The notes: generated from the letters alone by a model not told the origin. 8,126 nt of DNA from an uncultured Collinsella sp. (GCA_900543605.1 UQSK01000066.1:1-8126), one strand, 5' to 3'; counted from the stretch's first letter, positions 1 to 5,823 are shown. Numbers and translations: made by a program.

Positions 1-48
1 CGAGATTACTACGCGTCTCGTGGGCTCGGAGATGTGTATAAGAGACAG
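1..48 (+). other. Untrimmed Nextera/Tn5 sequencing adapter (artefact)
   Basis: This is synthetic, not genomic. It reads as the end of the Illumina P7 oligo (CGAGAT), an 8-base i7 index (TACTACGC), the Nextera read-2 linker (GTCTCGTGGGCTCGG) and the 19-bp Tn5 mosaic end AGATGTGTATAAGAGACAG. Genomic sequence starts at 49, inside amt. The assembler evidently extended the contig with reads that ran through a short insert into the adapter. Confidence 0.98.
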
Positions 49-684
49 CGCCACAAACGGCACGTTATGCGGACGGTAGCTCACCATACCAAAGCCGCGA
101 CGACGGCCGAGCATTAAGCAGAGAATCAGGCCCGTCAGACCGGACGAGATGTGCACCACGTCGCCGCCCGCAAAGTCGAGCGCGCCGATGATGTCACCGA
201 TAAAGGAACCCTCGCCGCCCCAGACCATGTGGGCGAGCGGCGCATAGACCACGAGCAGCCAAATGCCCAGGAAGGCCGTCATGGCACCAAACTTAACGCG
301 GCCGGCCAGGCTGCCCGTGACGATAGCGGCCGTGATCATGGCAAACGCCATTTGGAAGGCGATGTTGATGATTTGAGGGTAGACGGCACCGTCCGACGCG
401 GTGCCCTCGGCCGCCTGCAGCACCTGGCCGAGCACCGGCAGGCACAGCAGCTGGTCAAGGCCTCCAATAAACGGGCTGGAACCGTCGCCGCCGTAGGCCA
501 GCGACCAGCCGGCAACAATCCACAGCACACCAACCAGACCAATTGCGCCAAAGCACATGAGCATGGTGTTGATGACATTTTTGCGCCTGGACAGACCGCC
601 ATAGAAAAACGCCAGACCCGGTGTCATTAAAAACACGAGCATGGTGCAGATGAGCATAAACGTTGTCGATCCCGTATCGTACAT
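49..684 (-). CDS. amt: Ammonium channel/transporter Amt, N-terminal 212 residues (3' end off contig)
   Basis: A channel of the Amt/Mep/Rh family that conducts ammonium across the cytoplasmic membrane. The frame is open from ATG 684 to the adapter junction, giving 212 codons; the family is usually 400-450 residues with 11 membrane helices, so roughly half is missing. Family signatures are clear: MTPGLAFFYGG (20-30) in the first helix, AFQMAFA (109-115; F110 and F114 match the phenylalanine-gate region, E. coli F103/F107), AHMVWGG (151-157), ALDFAGGDVVHISSG (168-182; D170 and H178 match E. coli D160 and pore H168) and PHNVPF (205-210). The second pore histidine lies in the missing part. There is no cleavable signal peptide: the protein starts directly in the first helix, as in many Gram-positive Amts. 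Start support is AGGGGGAG a few bases upstream. A PII gene (glnK/glnB) often follows amt but would lie beyond the contig. Confidence 0.95.
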
Positions 685-882
685 TCGCTCCCCCTTGATC
701 GCATGAACGTTGTCGGCGCCCATAATGCGGCCGAGGGGAAACTGGTGTAGACCAGATACGGCGTTGTTAAACGCTGCGTTGTCGAATGGAAACGGTGCCG
801 CAATCTTGGAAACGGCGCGGCAACGGTCGCGAAACGAACGGGAAATACGCGAGCAAGGGAGCCGTGAGCGTACCCATCCCGG
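685..882 (-). promoter_or_regulatory. Upstream region of amt with candidate operator repeats
   Basis: These 198 nt between the CmpB-like stop and the amt start hold no credible gene. I see no terminator with a U-tract after the CmpB-like gene, so read-through into amt is possible. Three repeats may be protein-binding sites. CTGGTGTAGACCAG (742-755) has 5-bp arms. AACGCTGCGTT (770-780) also has 5-bp arms. A tandem 20-bp direct repeat starts with TGGAAACGG at 787 and again at 807. No -35/-10 pair is good enough to place a promoter. Regulation by a nitrogen regulator is plausible for amt but not shown here. Confidence 0.35.
787..826. repeat. Tandem 20-bp direct repeat upstream of amt
   Basis: TGGAAACGGTGCCGCAA (787-803) and TGGAAACGGCGCGGCAA (807-823) match at 15 of 17 positions with a period of 20 bp, about two helical turns, which would place a bound protein on the same DNA face. 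A further GAAAC occurs at 831-835. It lies about 100-140 bp before the amt start codon, where an activator site could sit. It could also be chance in GC-rich DNA. Confidence 0.4.
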
Positions 883-1902
883 CTAGCGCCGAAACAGCTC
901 GTGGGCGCGGTCGCGGAGATTAGTTGCTCGAATGACACCTTCGTAGCGATTGATGCGCAGACGCGGGAAGGCATTGAAAAAGCGCAGGTCACGACGACTG
1001 AGTGACACAATCGGTACCGGACGGCTCATGCGCTTACCGGCAAGGCGACGGCTGAGCGACGGACGCGGCATGCTCGGCGCGGCATCGGCCACGCGGCGGG
1101 CGGCAAGCGCCAGGCCGCGAGCACCATCCGCGATAAACGTCGGCATCGAAGCCTTCTCGCGCAGGGCATCGAGCGCCGCGTCGCCCAGCTCGACCAGCCA
1201 CGCGTTAACGGCACGGCTACGGATGTGCGTCTGTGTCACCGAGTCAATCGTCGAATCGGGAATACGTTCGAGCATGGAGTCGGACGCATCGGCAAGCGAC
1301 TCGTTGATGCGGTCGGCAAGGTCGGCGCGCACACGCTCCAGCTGATCGGACAGACGCCGCCAGCTCGCCAACGAGCACGCCGCGTCGACCATCATCGCGA
1401 CCGCGACGATAAAGGCGGACAGCCGCACAATCAGCACCGGCAGATGGCCAAGCAGCCCCAGCAATGCCGGCTCCACTAAACGACAAATGCACAACGCACC
1501 CAGGCCAAACGCGCAGGCCCAGTACAGACAGATGCGTCCATGCAAATTAAACGGCAGGTGTGAATAGTCCCAAAAGCGTGCGCCTGTTGTTTTTTCCAAT
1601 AGAAGGCCCACACTGTACTCGATTGCGCTGCATACAAGCGCCGCGGCGACAAACTGGCTCAAGGCATCCGGAATCCCGCGCAGCAAAAGCCAGCAGGCTA
1701 TGCCGCCCACACCATAGATGGGGCAGCACGGACCCAGCAAAAAGCCACTGTTGGCGAAGCGTCCGTGGTTGAGCATGGCACATACCGTCGACTCCCATGC
1801 CCAACCGCAAAACCCGTAAAAGGCAAACGAGAGCACCAGTGCCGAGAGCGGGCAGGCGGCAAGCGTCGCGCCGCCAAACGCCATATCAATCGCGGTCCCC
1901 AC
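883..1902 (-). CDS. CmpB/DUF1113-family membrane protein (putative ABC-transporter type IV permease-like)
   Basis: A 339-residue polytopic membrane protein of the family Pfam calls ABC_trans_CmpB (PF06541, formerly DUF1113). The function is not established and I do not assign a substrate. Conserved blocks are FCGWAWE (31-37), NSGFLLGPCCPIYGVG (51-66), E95, and TGARFWDYS (106-114) followed by PFNLHGRICL (117-126). About five or six hydrophobic segments fall in residues 10-180. Residues 180-339 are hydrophilic and rich in Arg, Ala and Asp with amphipathic helices, so probably a cytoplasmic tail of about 150 residues. The start is GTG at 1902, chosen because AGGAGAGGG sits 6 nt upstream; the in-frame ATG at 1884 lacks its own site. 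The gene begins 3 nt after the HD-domain gene, so the two are translationally coupled. No ATPase gene is adjacent. Confidence 0.82.
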   Translation of the reverse strand: MGTAIDMAFGGATLAACPLSALVLSFAFYGFCGWAWESTVCAMLNHGRFANSGFLLGPCCPIYGVGGIACWLLLRGIPDALSQFVAAALVCSAIEYSVGLLLEKTTGARFWDYSHLPFNLHGRICLYWACAFGLGALCICRLVEPALLGLLGHLPVLIVRLSAFIVAVAMMVDAACSLASWRRLSDQLERVRADLADRINESLADASDSMLERIPDSTIDSVTQTHIRSRAVNAWLVELGDAALDALREKASMPTFIADGARGLALAARRVADAAPSMPRPSLSRRLAGKRMSRPVPIVSLSRRDLRFFNAFPRLRINRYEGVIRATNLRDRAHELFRR

Positions 1903-1905
1903 CGT

Positions 1906-2442
1906 CTACCCTCTCCTCTTTTCGCTCAATTCGCTGCTCACGCCATCGTCCGCCTCGTCCTTGCGCGGCAGACGGCCGGCGACCGTCTCGCGCAGCGCAC
2001 ACCATTTATCCGCCAGGCACACAATCCACGCCTCGCGACACGTCGGCGGCACCGGCACCAGCGGAAACATATGCCGCACGATAATATTCCGCTCGCGCGA
2101 CGTCAGCTCAAAATCTTCTTCCGCACGCGCCAGGGCAAAAAACGGGTGGCGAAAGCCATGCAGCCGATGGCTTGGGTCGGGATCGTGCCAATCGTAGAGA
2201 AAATAATCGTGTAACAAGGCTCCGCGCAGCAGCGAGGCACGGTCGACCGAAATGCCAGCACGGCCCAAGTGCTCGGCAAAGGACAGACTTGCCCGTGCCA
2301 CCGAGGTCACATGTGTATAGACCGTCACGTCACCATGCTGGATAAACTCGCGCGTCAGGTCCAGACGGCCCGCCTGTGCCAGTTGACGGGCAGCATGGGC
2401 TACTTCGCACGCGATTTTCTCGGCACAAACGACATCGGACAT
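1906..2442 (-). CDS. HD-domain protein (putative metal-dependent phosphohydrolase)
   Basis: A soluble 178-residue protein with the metal-binding pattern of the HD superfamily. H44 is in YTHVTSVAR, the H78-D79 pair in LLHDYFLYDWHD, further histidines are at H95, H99 and H124 (IVRHMFP), and the closing aspartate is D145 in CLADKWCAL. This layout is typical of small HD hydrolases that act on phosphoester or nucleotide-type substrates; the actual substrate cannot be read from sequence. The C-terminus (155-178) is charged and probably disordered. The ATG at 2442 is preferred because AAGGAGG lies 4 nt upstream; an in-frame GTG at 2487 would add 15 residues that cover this ribosome-binding site. It is the first gene of a minus-strand unit with the CmpB-like gene and is divergent from the DXS-like gene. 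Confidence 0.85.
   Translation of the reverse strand: MSDVVCAEKIACEVAHAARQLAQAGRLDLTREFIQHGDVTVYTHVTSVARASLSFAEHLGRAGISVDRASLLRGALLHDYFLYDWHDPDPSHRLHGFRHPFFALARAEEDFELTSRERNIIVRHMFPLVPVPPTCREAWIVCLADKWCALRETVAGRLPRKDEADDGVSSELSEKRRG
1909..1917 (-). promoter_or_regulatory. Ribosome-binding site deciding the GTG start of the CmpB-like gene
   Basis: AGGAGAGGG on the minus strand lies within the last codons of the HD-domain gene and 6 nt before GTG 1902. It supports the GTG over the ATG at 1884 and places both genes on one message. Confidence 0.75.
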
Positions 2443-2446
2443 GCTG

Positions 2447-2453
2447 CCTCCTT
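2447..2453 (-). promoter_or_regulatory. Ribosome-binding site deciding the ATG start of the HD-domain gene
   Basis: AAGGAGG on the minus strand, 4 nt before ATG 2442, is a near-perfect Shine-Dalgarno sequence. It argues against the longer GTG start at 2487. Confidence 0.75.
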
Positions 2454-2531
2454 CCAGCGACTCACGGCGACAAGCCACGGCCTGCACACATTGAATAAAA
2501 TCACCATGGAATCTATCAGTATGGCATCGGA

Positions 2532-2558
2532 CAAAACGTTTTGCCCCGCCAGTTGGCG
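2532..2558. promoter_or_regulatory. Two adjacent perfect palindromes in the divergent promoter region
   Basis: CAAAACGTTTTG (2532-2543) is a perfect 12-bp palindrome with a central CG, the layout seen in LacI/GalR-type operators. CGCCAGTTGGCG (2547-2558) follows 3 nt later with 5-bp arms, centre to centre 15 bp. They lie in the 228-nt space (2443-2670) between the HD-domain gene and the DXS-like gene, so a bound protein could act on either. I found no convincing -35/-10 pair for either direction. The operator role is inference. Confidence 0.35.
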
Positions 2559-2670
2559 AATTACCGCGCCGCCGTCACATATCAAACGCCAAAATGTGCG
2601 AGACTGTTTTGTGCAATTGTGCCGGCCGAGGGAGCGCCGGCGCTCGATTCGCATGGAGTAACCCACAACG

Positions 2671-4452
2671 ATGCTGCTTACGCAAACGACAACGCCCGAG
2701 GACGTCAAAGCTCTCGACCGCGCCGAGCTTCCACTGCTCTGCGGCGAGATCCGTCAGGCAATCCTCGAAAGCTCCGCCGCCGTCGGCGGGCACGTTGCCC
2801 CCAACTTGGGCGTCGTTGAGCTTACGGTTGCGCTTCATCGCGTGTTTAACTCCCCCATCGACAAGATTGTCTTTGACGTTTCGCACCAGACCTACGCCCA
2901 CAAGGCGCTGACTGGGCGCGCGTACACCTATATCGATCCGGAGCGTTATGGCGAGGCCTCTGGCTTTGCCAATCCCGACGAGTCCGAGCATGACCTGTTT
3001 GCCATGGGTCACACCTCGACCTCGGTGAGCTTGGGCTGCGGCCTTGCCCATGCGCGCGACCTTGCGGGTGACACGTATAACGTCATTACTGTTATTGGCG
3101 ACGGCTCGCTTTCGGGCGGGCTGGCGTTTGAGGGCTTTAACAATGCCGCCGATCTCGACAGCAACTTGATCATTATCGTCAACGATAACGACCAGTCCAT
3201 TGCCGAAAACCACGGTGGCCTGTATCGCAATCTGGCCGAGCTGCGCGCCAGCAACGGCACCTGCGAGCGCAACGTTTTCCGCGCGATGGGGCTCGATTAC
3301 CGCTACCTGGACGCCGGTAACGATGTCCAAGCGCTGGTCGACACGCTGCAGGAGCTGCGCGACATCGACCACCCCATCGTGCTCCACGTCTCGACCGCCA
3401 AGGGCAAGGGCTTTGAGCCGGCCCAGAACGACCCCGAGCACTGGCACCACGTAGGCCCCTTTGATATGGCAACTGGGCGCAAGCTCTGCCCGGGCCATCC
3501 GAGCGAGCCTGCGCCGCGCACCTATGCCGACATTACGGGCGAGGCGCTCAGCGCCGCCATCGAGCGCGATCCGCAGGTCGTGGGCATCACGGCCGCCACA
3601 CCCTACATCATGGGCTTTACACCCGAGCTTCGCGCTGCCGCCGGCAAACAGTTCGTCGATGTGGGCATTGCCGAGGAGCACGCCGTGACCTTTGCCACCG
3701 CGCTTGCTCGCTCGGGCGCCAAGCCAGTCTTTGGTGTGTACGGCACGTTTTTGCAGCGCGCCTACGACGAGCTGTGGCACGACCTGTGCCTCAACGACGC
3801 CCCGGCAACCATTTTGGTGTTTGGTGCGTCGATCTTTGGCACCACGTCCGAGACGCACCTTTCGTTCTTTGATATTTCCATGCTGGGCGGTCTTCCCAAC
3901 ATGCACTACTTGGCGCCGGCCTGCATGGAGGAATATCTGTCTATGCTGAGCTGGTCGCTCGACCATCGCGAGCATCCCGTGGCGATTCGTGTACCGGGCA
4001 TCGGCCTGGTAAGCCGTCCCGACCTTGCGCCTGCCGAGGGCGCCGATTACGGTGTCACGCGCTACAGCGTCGTGCGTCAGGGCCGCGATGTGGCCGTGCT
4101 TGCGCTCGGCGATTTCTTTGAGCTGGGCGAGCGCGTGGCAAAGCGCTTGGCTGCCGAGTACGGTATCGAGGCCACGCTCGTCAACCCTCGCTTTGCAACC
4201 GAACTCGACCGCGAGTTCCTCGACAGCCTTGCCGCCGAGCATCGCGTTGTCGTCACCCTCGAGGACGGCATCTTGGACGGCGGCTGGGGCGAGCGCGTCG
4301 CGTGCTACTTGGCCTGCACGCCAGTGCGCACGCGCACCTTTGGCATCGCCAAGGGCTTTCCCGACCGCTACGACCCCAACGAGCTGCTCGCGCAGAACGG
4401 CATGACGGTCGAGAACATGGCCGCCGAAGCCGCAAGGCTACTCAACGAGTAA
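2671..4452 (+). CDS. Divergent DXS-like enzyme (1-deoxy-D-xylulose-5-phosphate synthase family, ThDP-dependent)
   Basis: A 593-residue thiamine-diphosphate enzyme of the DXS/transketolase superfamily; E. coli DXS has 620 residues. The order is a ThDP-binding domain (about 1-270), a transketolase-like pyrimidine domain (283-445) and a C-terminal domain (460-593). Cofactor and catalytic elements are kept: GGHVAPNLGVVELT (H41, E. coli H49), DVSHQTYAHK (H73), GDGSLSGG with NDN (143-150, 171-173) for ThDP and Mg, H259, GIAEEHAVTFA (E335, E. coli E370), YGTFLQRAYDE (357-367) and H396 (E. coli H431). Odd points: the stretch after NDN is about 35-40 residues shorter than in E. coli, GPVDGHD is replaced by LDAGNDV, and the positions of E. 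coli R420, D427 and R478 read as Gly385, Thr392 and Gly443. It resembles a shorter DXS-like clade known from Firmicutes and Actinobacteria. Automated annotation would call it dxs; synthesis of DXP for the MEP pathway is plausible but not safe. The ribosome site is weak (GGAG, 12 nt upstream). A terminator follows directly. Confidence 0.85.
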   Translation: MLLTQTTTPEDVKALDRAELPLLCGEIRQAILESSAAVGGHVAPNLGVVELTVALHRVFNSPIDKIVFDVSHQTYAHKALTGRAYTYIDPERYGEASGFANPDESEHDLFAMGHTSTSVSLGCGLAHARDLAGDTYNVITVIGDGSLSGGLAFEGFNNAADLDSNLIIIVNDNDQSIAENHGGLYRNLAELRASNGTCERNVFRAMGLDYRYLDAGNDVQALVDTLQELRDIDHPIVLHVSTAKGKGFEPAQNDPEHWHHVGPFDMATGRKLCPGHPSEPAPRTYADITGEALSAAIERDPQVVGITAATPYIMGFTPELRAAAGKQFVDVGIAEEHAVTFATALARSGAKPVFGVYGTFLQRAYDELWHDLCLNDAPATILVFGASIFGTTSETHLSFFDISMLGGLPNMHYLAPACMEEYLSMLSWSLDHREHPVAIRVPGIGLVSRPDLAPAEGADYGVTRYSVVRQGRDVAVLALGDFFELGERVAKRLAAEYGIEATLVNPRFATELDREFLDSLAAEHRVVVTLEDGILDGGWGERVACYLACTPVRTRTFGIAKGFPDRYDPNELLAQNGMTVENMAAEAARLLNE

Positions 4453-4495
4453 AAAACCTCCGCAAGGGAAGCACCCCTGCGGAGGTTTTTATTTT
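4452..4495 (+). terminator. Strong intrinsic terminator after the DXS-like gene
   Basis: AAAAACCTCCGCA (4452-4464) pairs perfectly with TGCGGAGGTTTTT (4478-4490). The stem continues after one A/C mismatch with GGG/CCC around an AAGCA loop. The T-run TTTTTATTTT follows. It starts on the last base of the TAA stop codon. It separates the DXS-like unit from the glu operon. Confidence 0.93.
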
Positions 4496-4508
4496 CGCGA
4501 CGCGATTA

Positions 4509-4563
4509 TCTCAATCTGTAACATCTAGAGGATAAATCCTCGTCCAGCTGTTACAGATCGAGA
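4509..4563. repeat. 55-bp inverted-repeat element, copy 1
   Basis: The left arm TCTCAATCTGTAACA (4509-4523) and the right arm TGTTACAGATCGAGA (4549-4563) are complementary at 14 of 15 positions around a 25-nt centre. The centre has its own small hairpin, GAGGA-TAAA-TCCTC (4528-4541). Each arm contains TGTAACA/TGTTACA, itself a TGTnACA palindrome. No oligo-T follows, so this is not a standard terminator. It could be a REP/BIME-type repeat, a MITE-like element or a paired operator; I do not recognise the family. Confidence 0.8.
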
Positions 4564-4588
4564 CATTCGAATCCCCCTGAAGAGATAA

Positions 4589-4643
4589 TCTCGATCTGTA
4601 ACAGCTAGAACCCATTTCCTCGTCTACCTGTTACAGATTGAGA
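4589..4643. repeat. 55-bp inverted-repeat element, copy 2
   Basis: The left arm is TCTCGATCTGTAACA (4589-4603), the right arm TGTTACAGATTGAGA (4629-4643), with a 25-nt centre. It begins exactly 80 bp after copy 1 with identical internal spacing. The centres match at about 16 of 25 positions, including CTAGA and TCCTCGTC. The left arm of copy 1 is perfectly complementary to the right arm of copy 2, and the two inner arms are perfectly complementary to each other, so 4509-4643 as a whole can also fold as one large palindrome. Confidence 0.8.
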
Positions 4644-4677
4644 CAAAACAGAGAGGCAGGCCGCCACATCTGCAAGA

Positions 4678-4712
4678 ACCACCACAAAGGTGCCTGTCCC
4701 TTTTTGGTAGGT
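4678..4712. repeat. REP-like hairpin with GGTGCCTGTCCC core
   Basis: ACCACCACAAAGG (4678-4690) and CCTTTTTGGTAGGT (4699-4712) form an imperfect stem with small bulges around TGCCTGTC. From memory, the core GGTGCCTGTCCC resembles an extragenic palindromic repeat that recurs between genes in various bacteria; I cannot check copy number here. No transposase gene is nearby. Confidence 0.45.
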
Positions 4713-4754
4713 ACAATAACCCATAAGGTTAGTATGTTTCTTAGTTATTTCGTG

Positions 4755-4784
4755 TTGACCCATTTGAGCGGGATAGGGTATAAC
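4755..4784 (+). promoter_or_regulatory. Sigma-70-type promoter of the glu operon
   Basis: The -35 TTGACC (4755-4760) and -10 TATAAC (4779-4784) are separated by 18 bp and both are close to consensus. The predicted start near 4790 gives a leader of under 40 nt, too short for a riboswitch. The inverted repeat TAACC-CATAA-GGTTA (4717-4731) lies 23 bp before the -35 and could bind an activator. Confidence 0.78.
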
Positions 4785-4827
4785 TCTACTCAACCGCTAG
4801 GGATTTTATTGAGAAAGGTGTTCTACC

Positions 4828-5823
4828 ATGAGCAAGAACCTCTCCCAGCAGGTCGTTCTCGACCGCCGCGGCTTCGTTGCCGCCACCTTCGCAACCGTCG
4901 CCGGCCTTGGTCTTGCCGGCTGCTCCGACACCAGCGCCGAGGCCGACAAGGGTTCCGCCGCCGGCTCCTCCAAGAGCTCCAAGGATACCGAAGTTTCCGC
5001 CACGCTCGACGCCAAGGCATTCGACAAGCTCGTCGACAACGGCCCCAAGGCCGATGACGACGCCATCGCCGCCAGCACCTGGGCCACGGCCGTTAAGGAC
5101 GCCGGCGTCTTTAAGATCGGTGGCGTTCAGACCTCCACGCTCTTCTCCCTCCTCAACGAGAAAGACGGTCAGACCCGCGGCTTCGACGCCGGTATCGCAC
5201 AGCTCCTGTCCAACTACATTCTGGGCGAGAACAAGGTCGAGATCACCCAGGTGACCTCGGACACGCGCGAGTCTGTCCTGCAGAACGGCCAGGTCGACGC
5301 TGTCTTTGCCACCTACACCATTACCGACGAGCGCAAGAAGCTCGTCTCCTTCGCCGGCCCCTACTACTACACCCAGCAGGCCATCCTGGTGCTCGCCGAT
5401 AACGACGACATCAAGAGCGTCGACGACCTGGCCGACAAGAACGTCGCCGTCCAGTCCGGCTCCAACGGCCCTGCCATCCTGGAGGAGTTCGCCCCCAAGG
5501 CCAGCCAGCAGGAGTTCAAGACCGACGAGGAGGCCCGCCAGGCACTCCAGCAGGGTCGTGTTGACGCCTACGTCATCGACAACAACATGCAGCAGAGCGC
5601 CCTGGTCCGCGAGCCCGGCAAGTACAAGATTGCCGGCAAGCCCTTCGGCAGCAAGGAGCCCTATGGCATCGGTCTGCCGCTCGATTCCGACGGCGTCGCC
5701 TTCGTTAACGACTTCCTTAAGAAGATCGAGGACGACGGCACCTGGACCGAGCTGTGGCAGATCTGCATCGGCGACCGTACGGGCGACACCAATGTTCCCG
5801 AGCTGCCCGAGATCGGCGCCTAG
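4828..5823 (+). CDS. gluB: Glutamate-type ABC transporter substrate-binding lipoprotein GluB
   Basis: A 331-residue extracytoplasmic solute-binding protein that delivers an acidic or polar amino acid, probably glutamate, to GluCD. The signal is DRRGFVAATFATVAGLGLAGC: a twin-arginine pair (R13-R14) and a lipobox ending at C32, suggesting a Tat-exported, lipid-anchored protein. A Ser/Ala/Lys-rich linker follows (33-56), then a helical pre-domain and the binding fold from about 93. Typical family-3 SBP motifs are GFDAGIAQLL (118-127), ITDERKKLVSFAGPYYY (165-181), the Lys/Val-rich lobe-crossing segment near 200-215, GRVDAYVIDNN (243-253), GKPFGSKEPYGIGLP (270-284) and DGTWTELW (303-310). The order and motifs resemble Corynebacterium GluB. 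Codons are strongly C-ending (GCC, AAG, GAC), more than in neighbouring genes, which fits high expression. The exact ligand cannot be read from sequence. Confidence 0.9.
   Translation: MSKNLSQQVVLDRRGFVAATFATVAGLGLAGCSDTSAEADKGSAAGSSKSSKDTEVSATLDAKAFDKLVDNGPKADDDAIAASTWATAVKDAGVFKIGGVQTSTLFSLLNEKDGQTRGFDAGIAQLLSNYILGENKVEITQVTSDTRESVLQNGQVDAVFATYTITDERKKLVSFAGPYYYTQQAILVLADNDDIKSVDDLADKNVAVQSGSNGPAILEEFAPKASQQEFKTDEEARQALQQGRVDAYVIDNNMQQSALVREPGKYKIAGKPFGSKEPYGIGLPLDSDGVAFVNDFLKKIEDDGTWTELWQICIGDRTGDTNVPELPEIGA

Larger units (their letters stand above)
4496..4827. other. Non-coding stretch between terminator and gluB
   Basis: This stretch holds no credible gene. In order it contains the two 55-bp inverted-repeat elements, a REP-like hairpin (4678-4712), a small inverted repeat TAACC-CATAA-GGTTA (4717-4731), the gluB promoter (4755-4784) and the gluB ribosome site (AAAGGTG, 4814-4820, 7 nt before the ATG). 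It is visibly more A+T-rich than the flanking genes. Short open frames across it run through the repeats and lack ribosome sites. Confidence 0.8.

Noticed and set aside
1..48. Transposon end (real Tn5-like insertion)
   Set aside because: The mosaic end is joined to synthetic linker, index and P7 sequence, so it is library adapter.
151..630. 159-codon plus-strand open frame at the left end
   Set aside because: It is antisense to amt, whose minus-strand frame is open across the whole region and matches Amt motifs throughout.
1765..2214. 149-codon plus-strand open frame
   Set aside because: It runs across the junction of the HD-domain and CmpB-like genes on the opposite strand, has no ribosome site and no known motif.
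2442..2487. Longer GTG start for the HD-domain protein
   Set aside because: The added 15 residues would cover the strong AAGGAGG ribosome site of ATG 2442, and the HD fold does not need them.
2575..4242. 555-codon minus-strand open frame
   Set aside because: It lies wholly antisense to the DXS-like gene, whose frame carries many family motifs. The antisense product is low in complexity (Gly/Ala/Val/Arg) with no recognisable domain; GC-rich genes commonly give such shadows.
4509..4643. CRISPR array
   Set aside because: There are only two units, the repeats are themselves split inverted repeats with diverged centres, and no cas gene is nearby.
4605..4793. Small minus-strand open frame (62 codons) in the intergenic region
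   Set aside because: It is built from the repeat arm, the REP-like hairpin and the glu promoter, and I see no convincing ribosome site.
4785..4827. Riboswitch in the gluB leader
   Set aside because: The predicted leader is under 40 nt and shows no conserved aptamer.
4638..5057. 139-codon plus-strand open frame overlapping gluB
   Set aside because: It enters gluB in another frame and becomes Arg-rich low-complexity sequence; the gluB frame has a signal peptide and family motifs.
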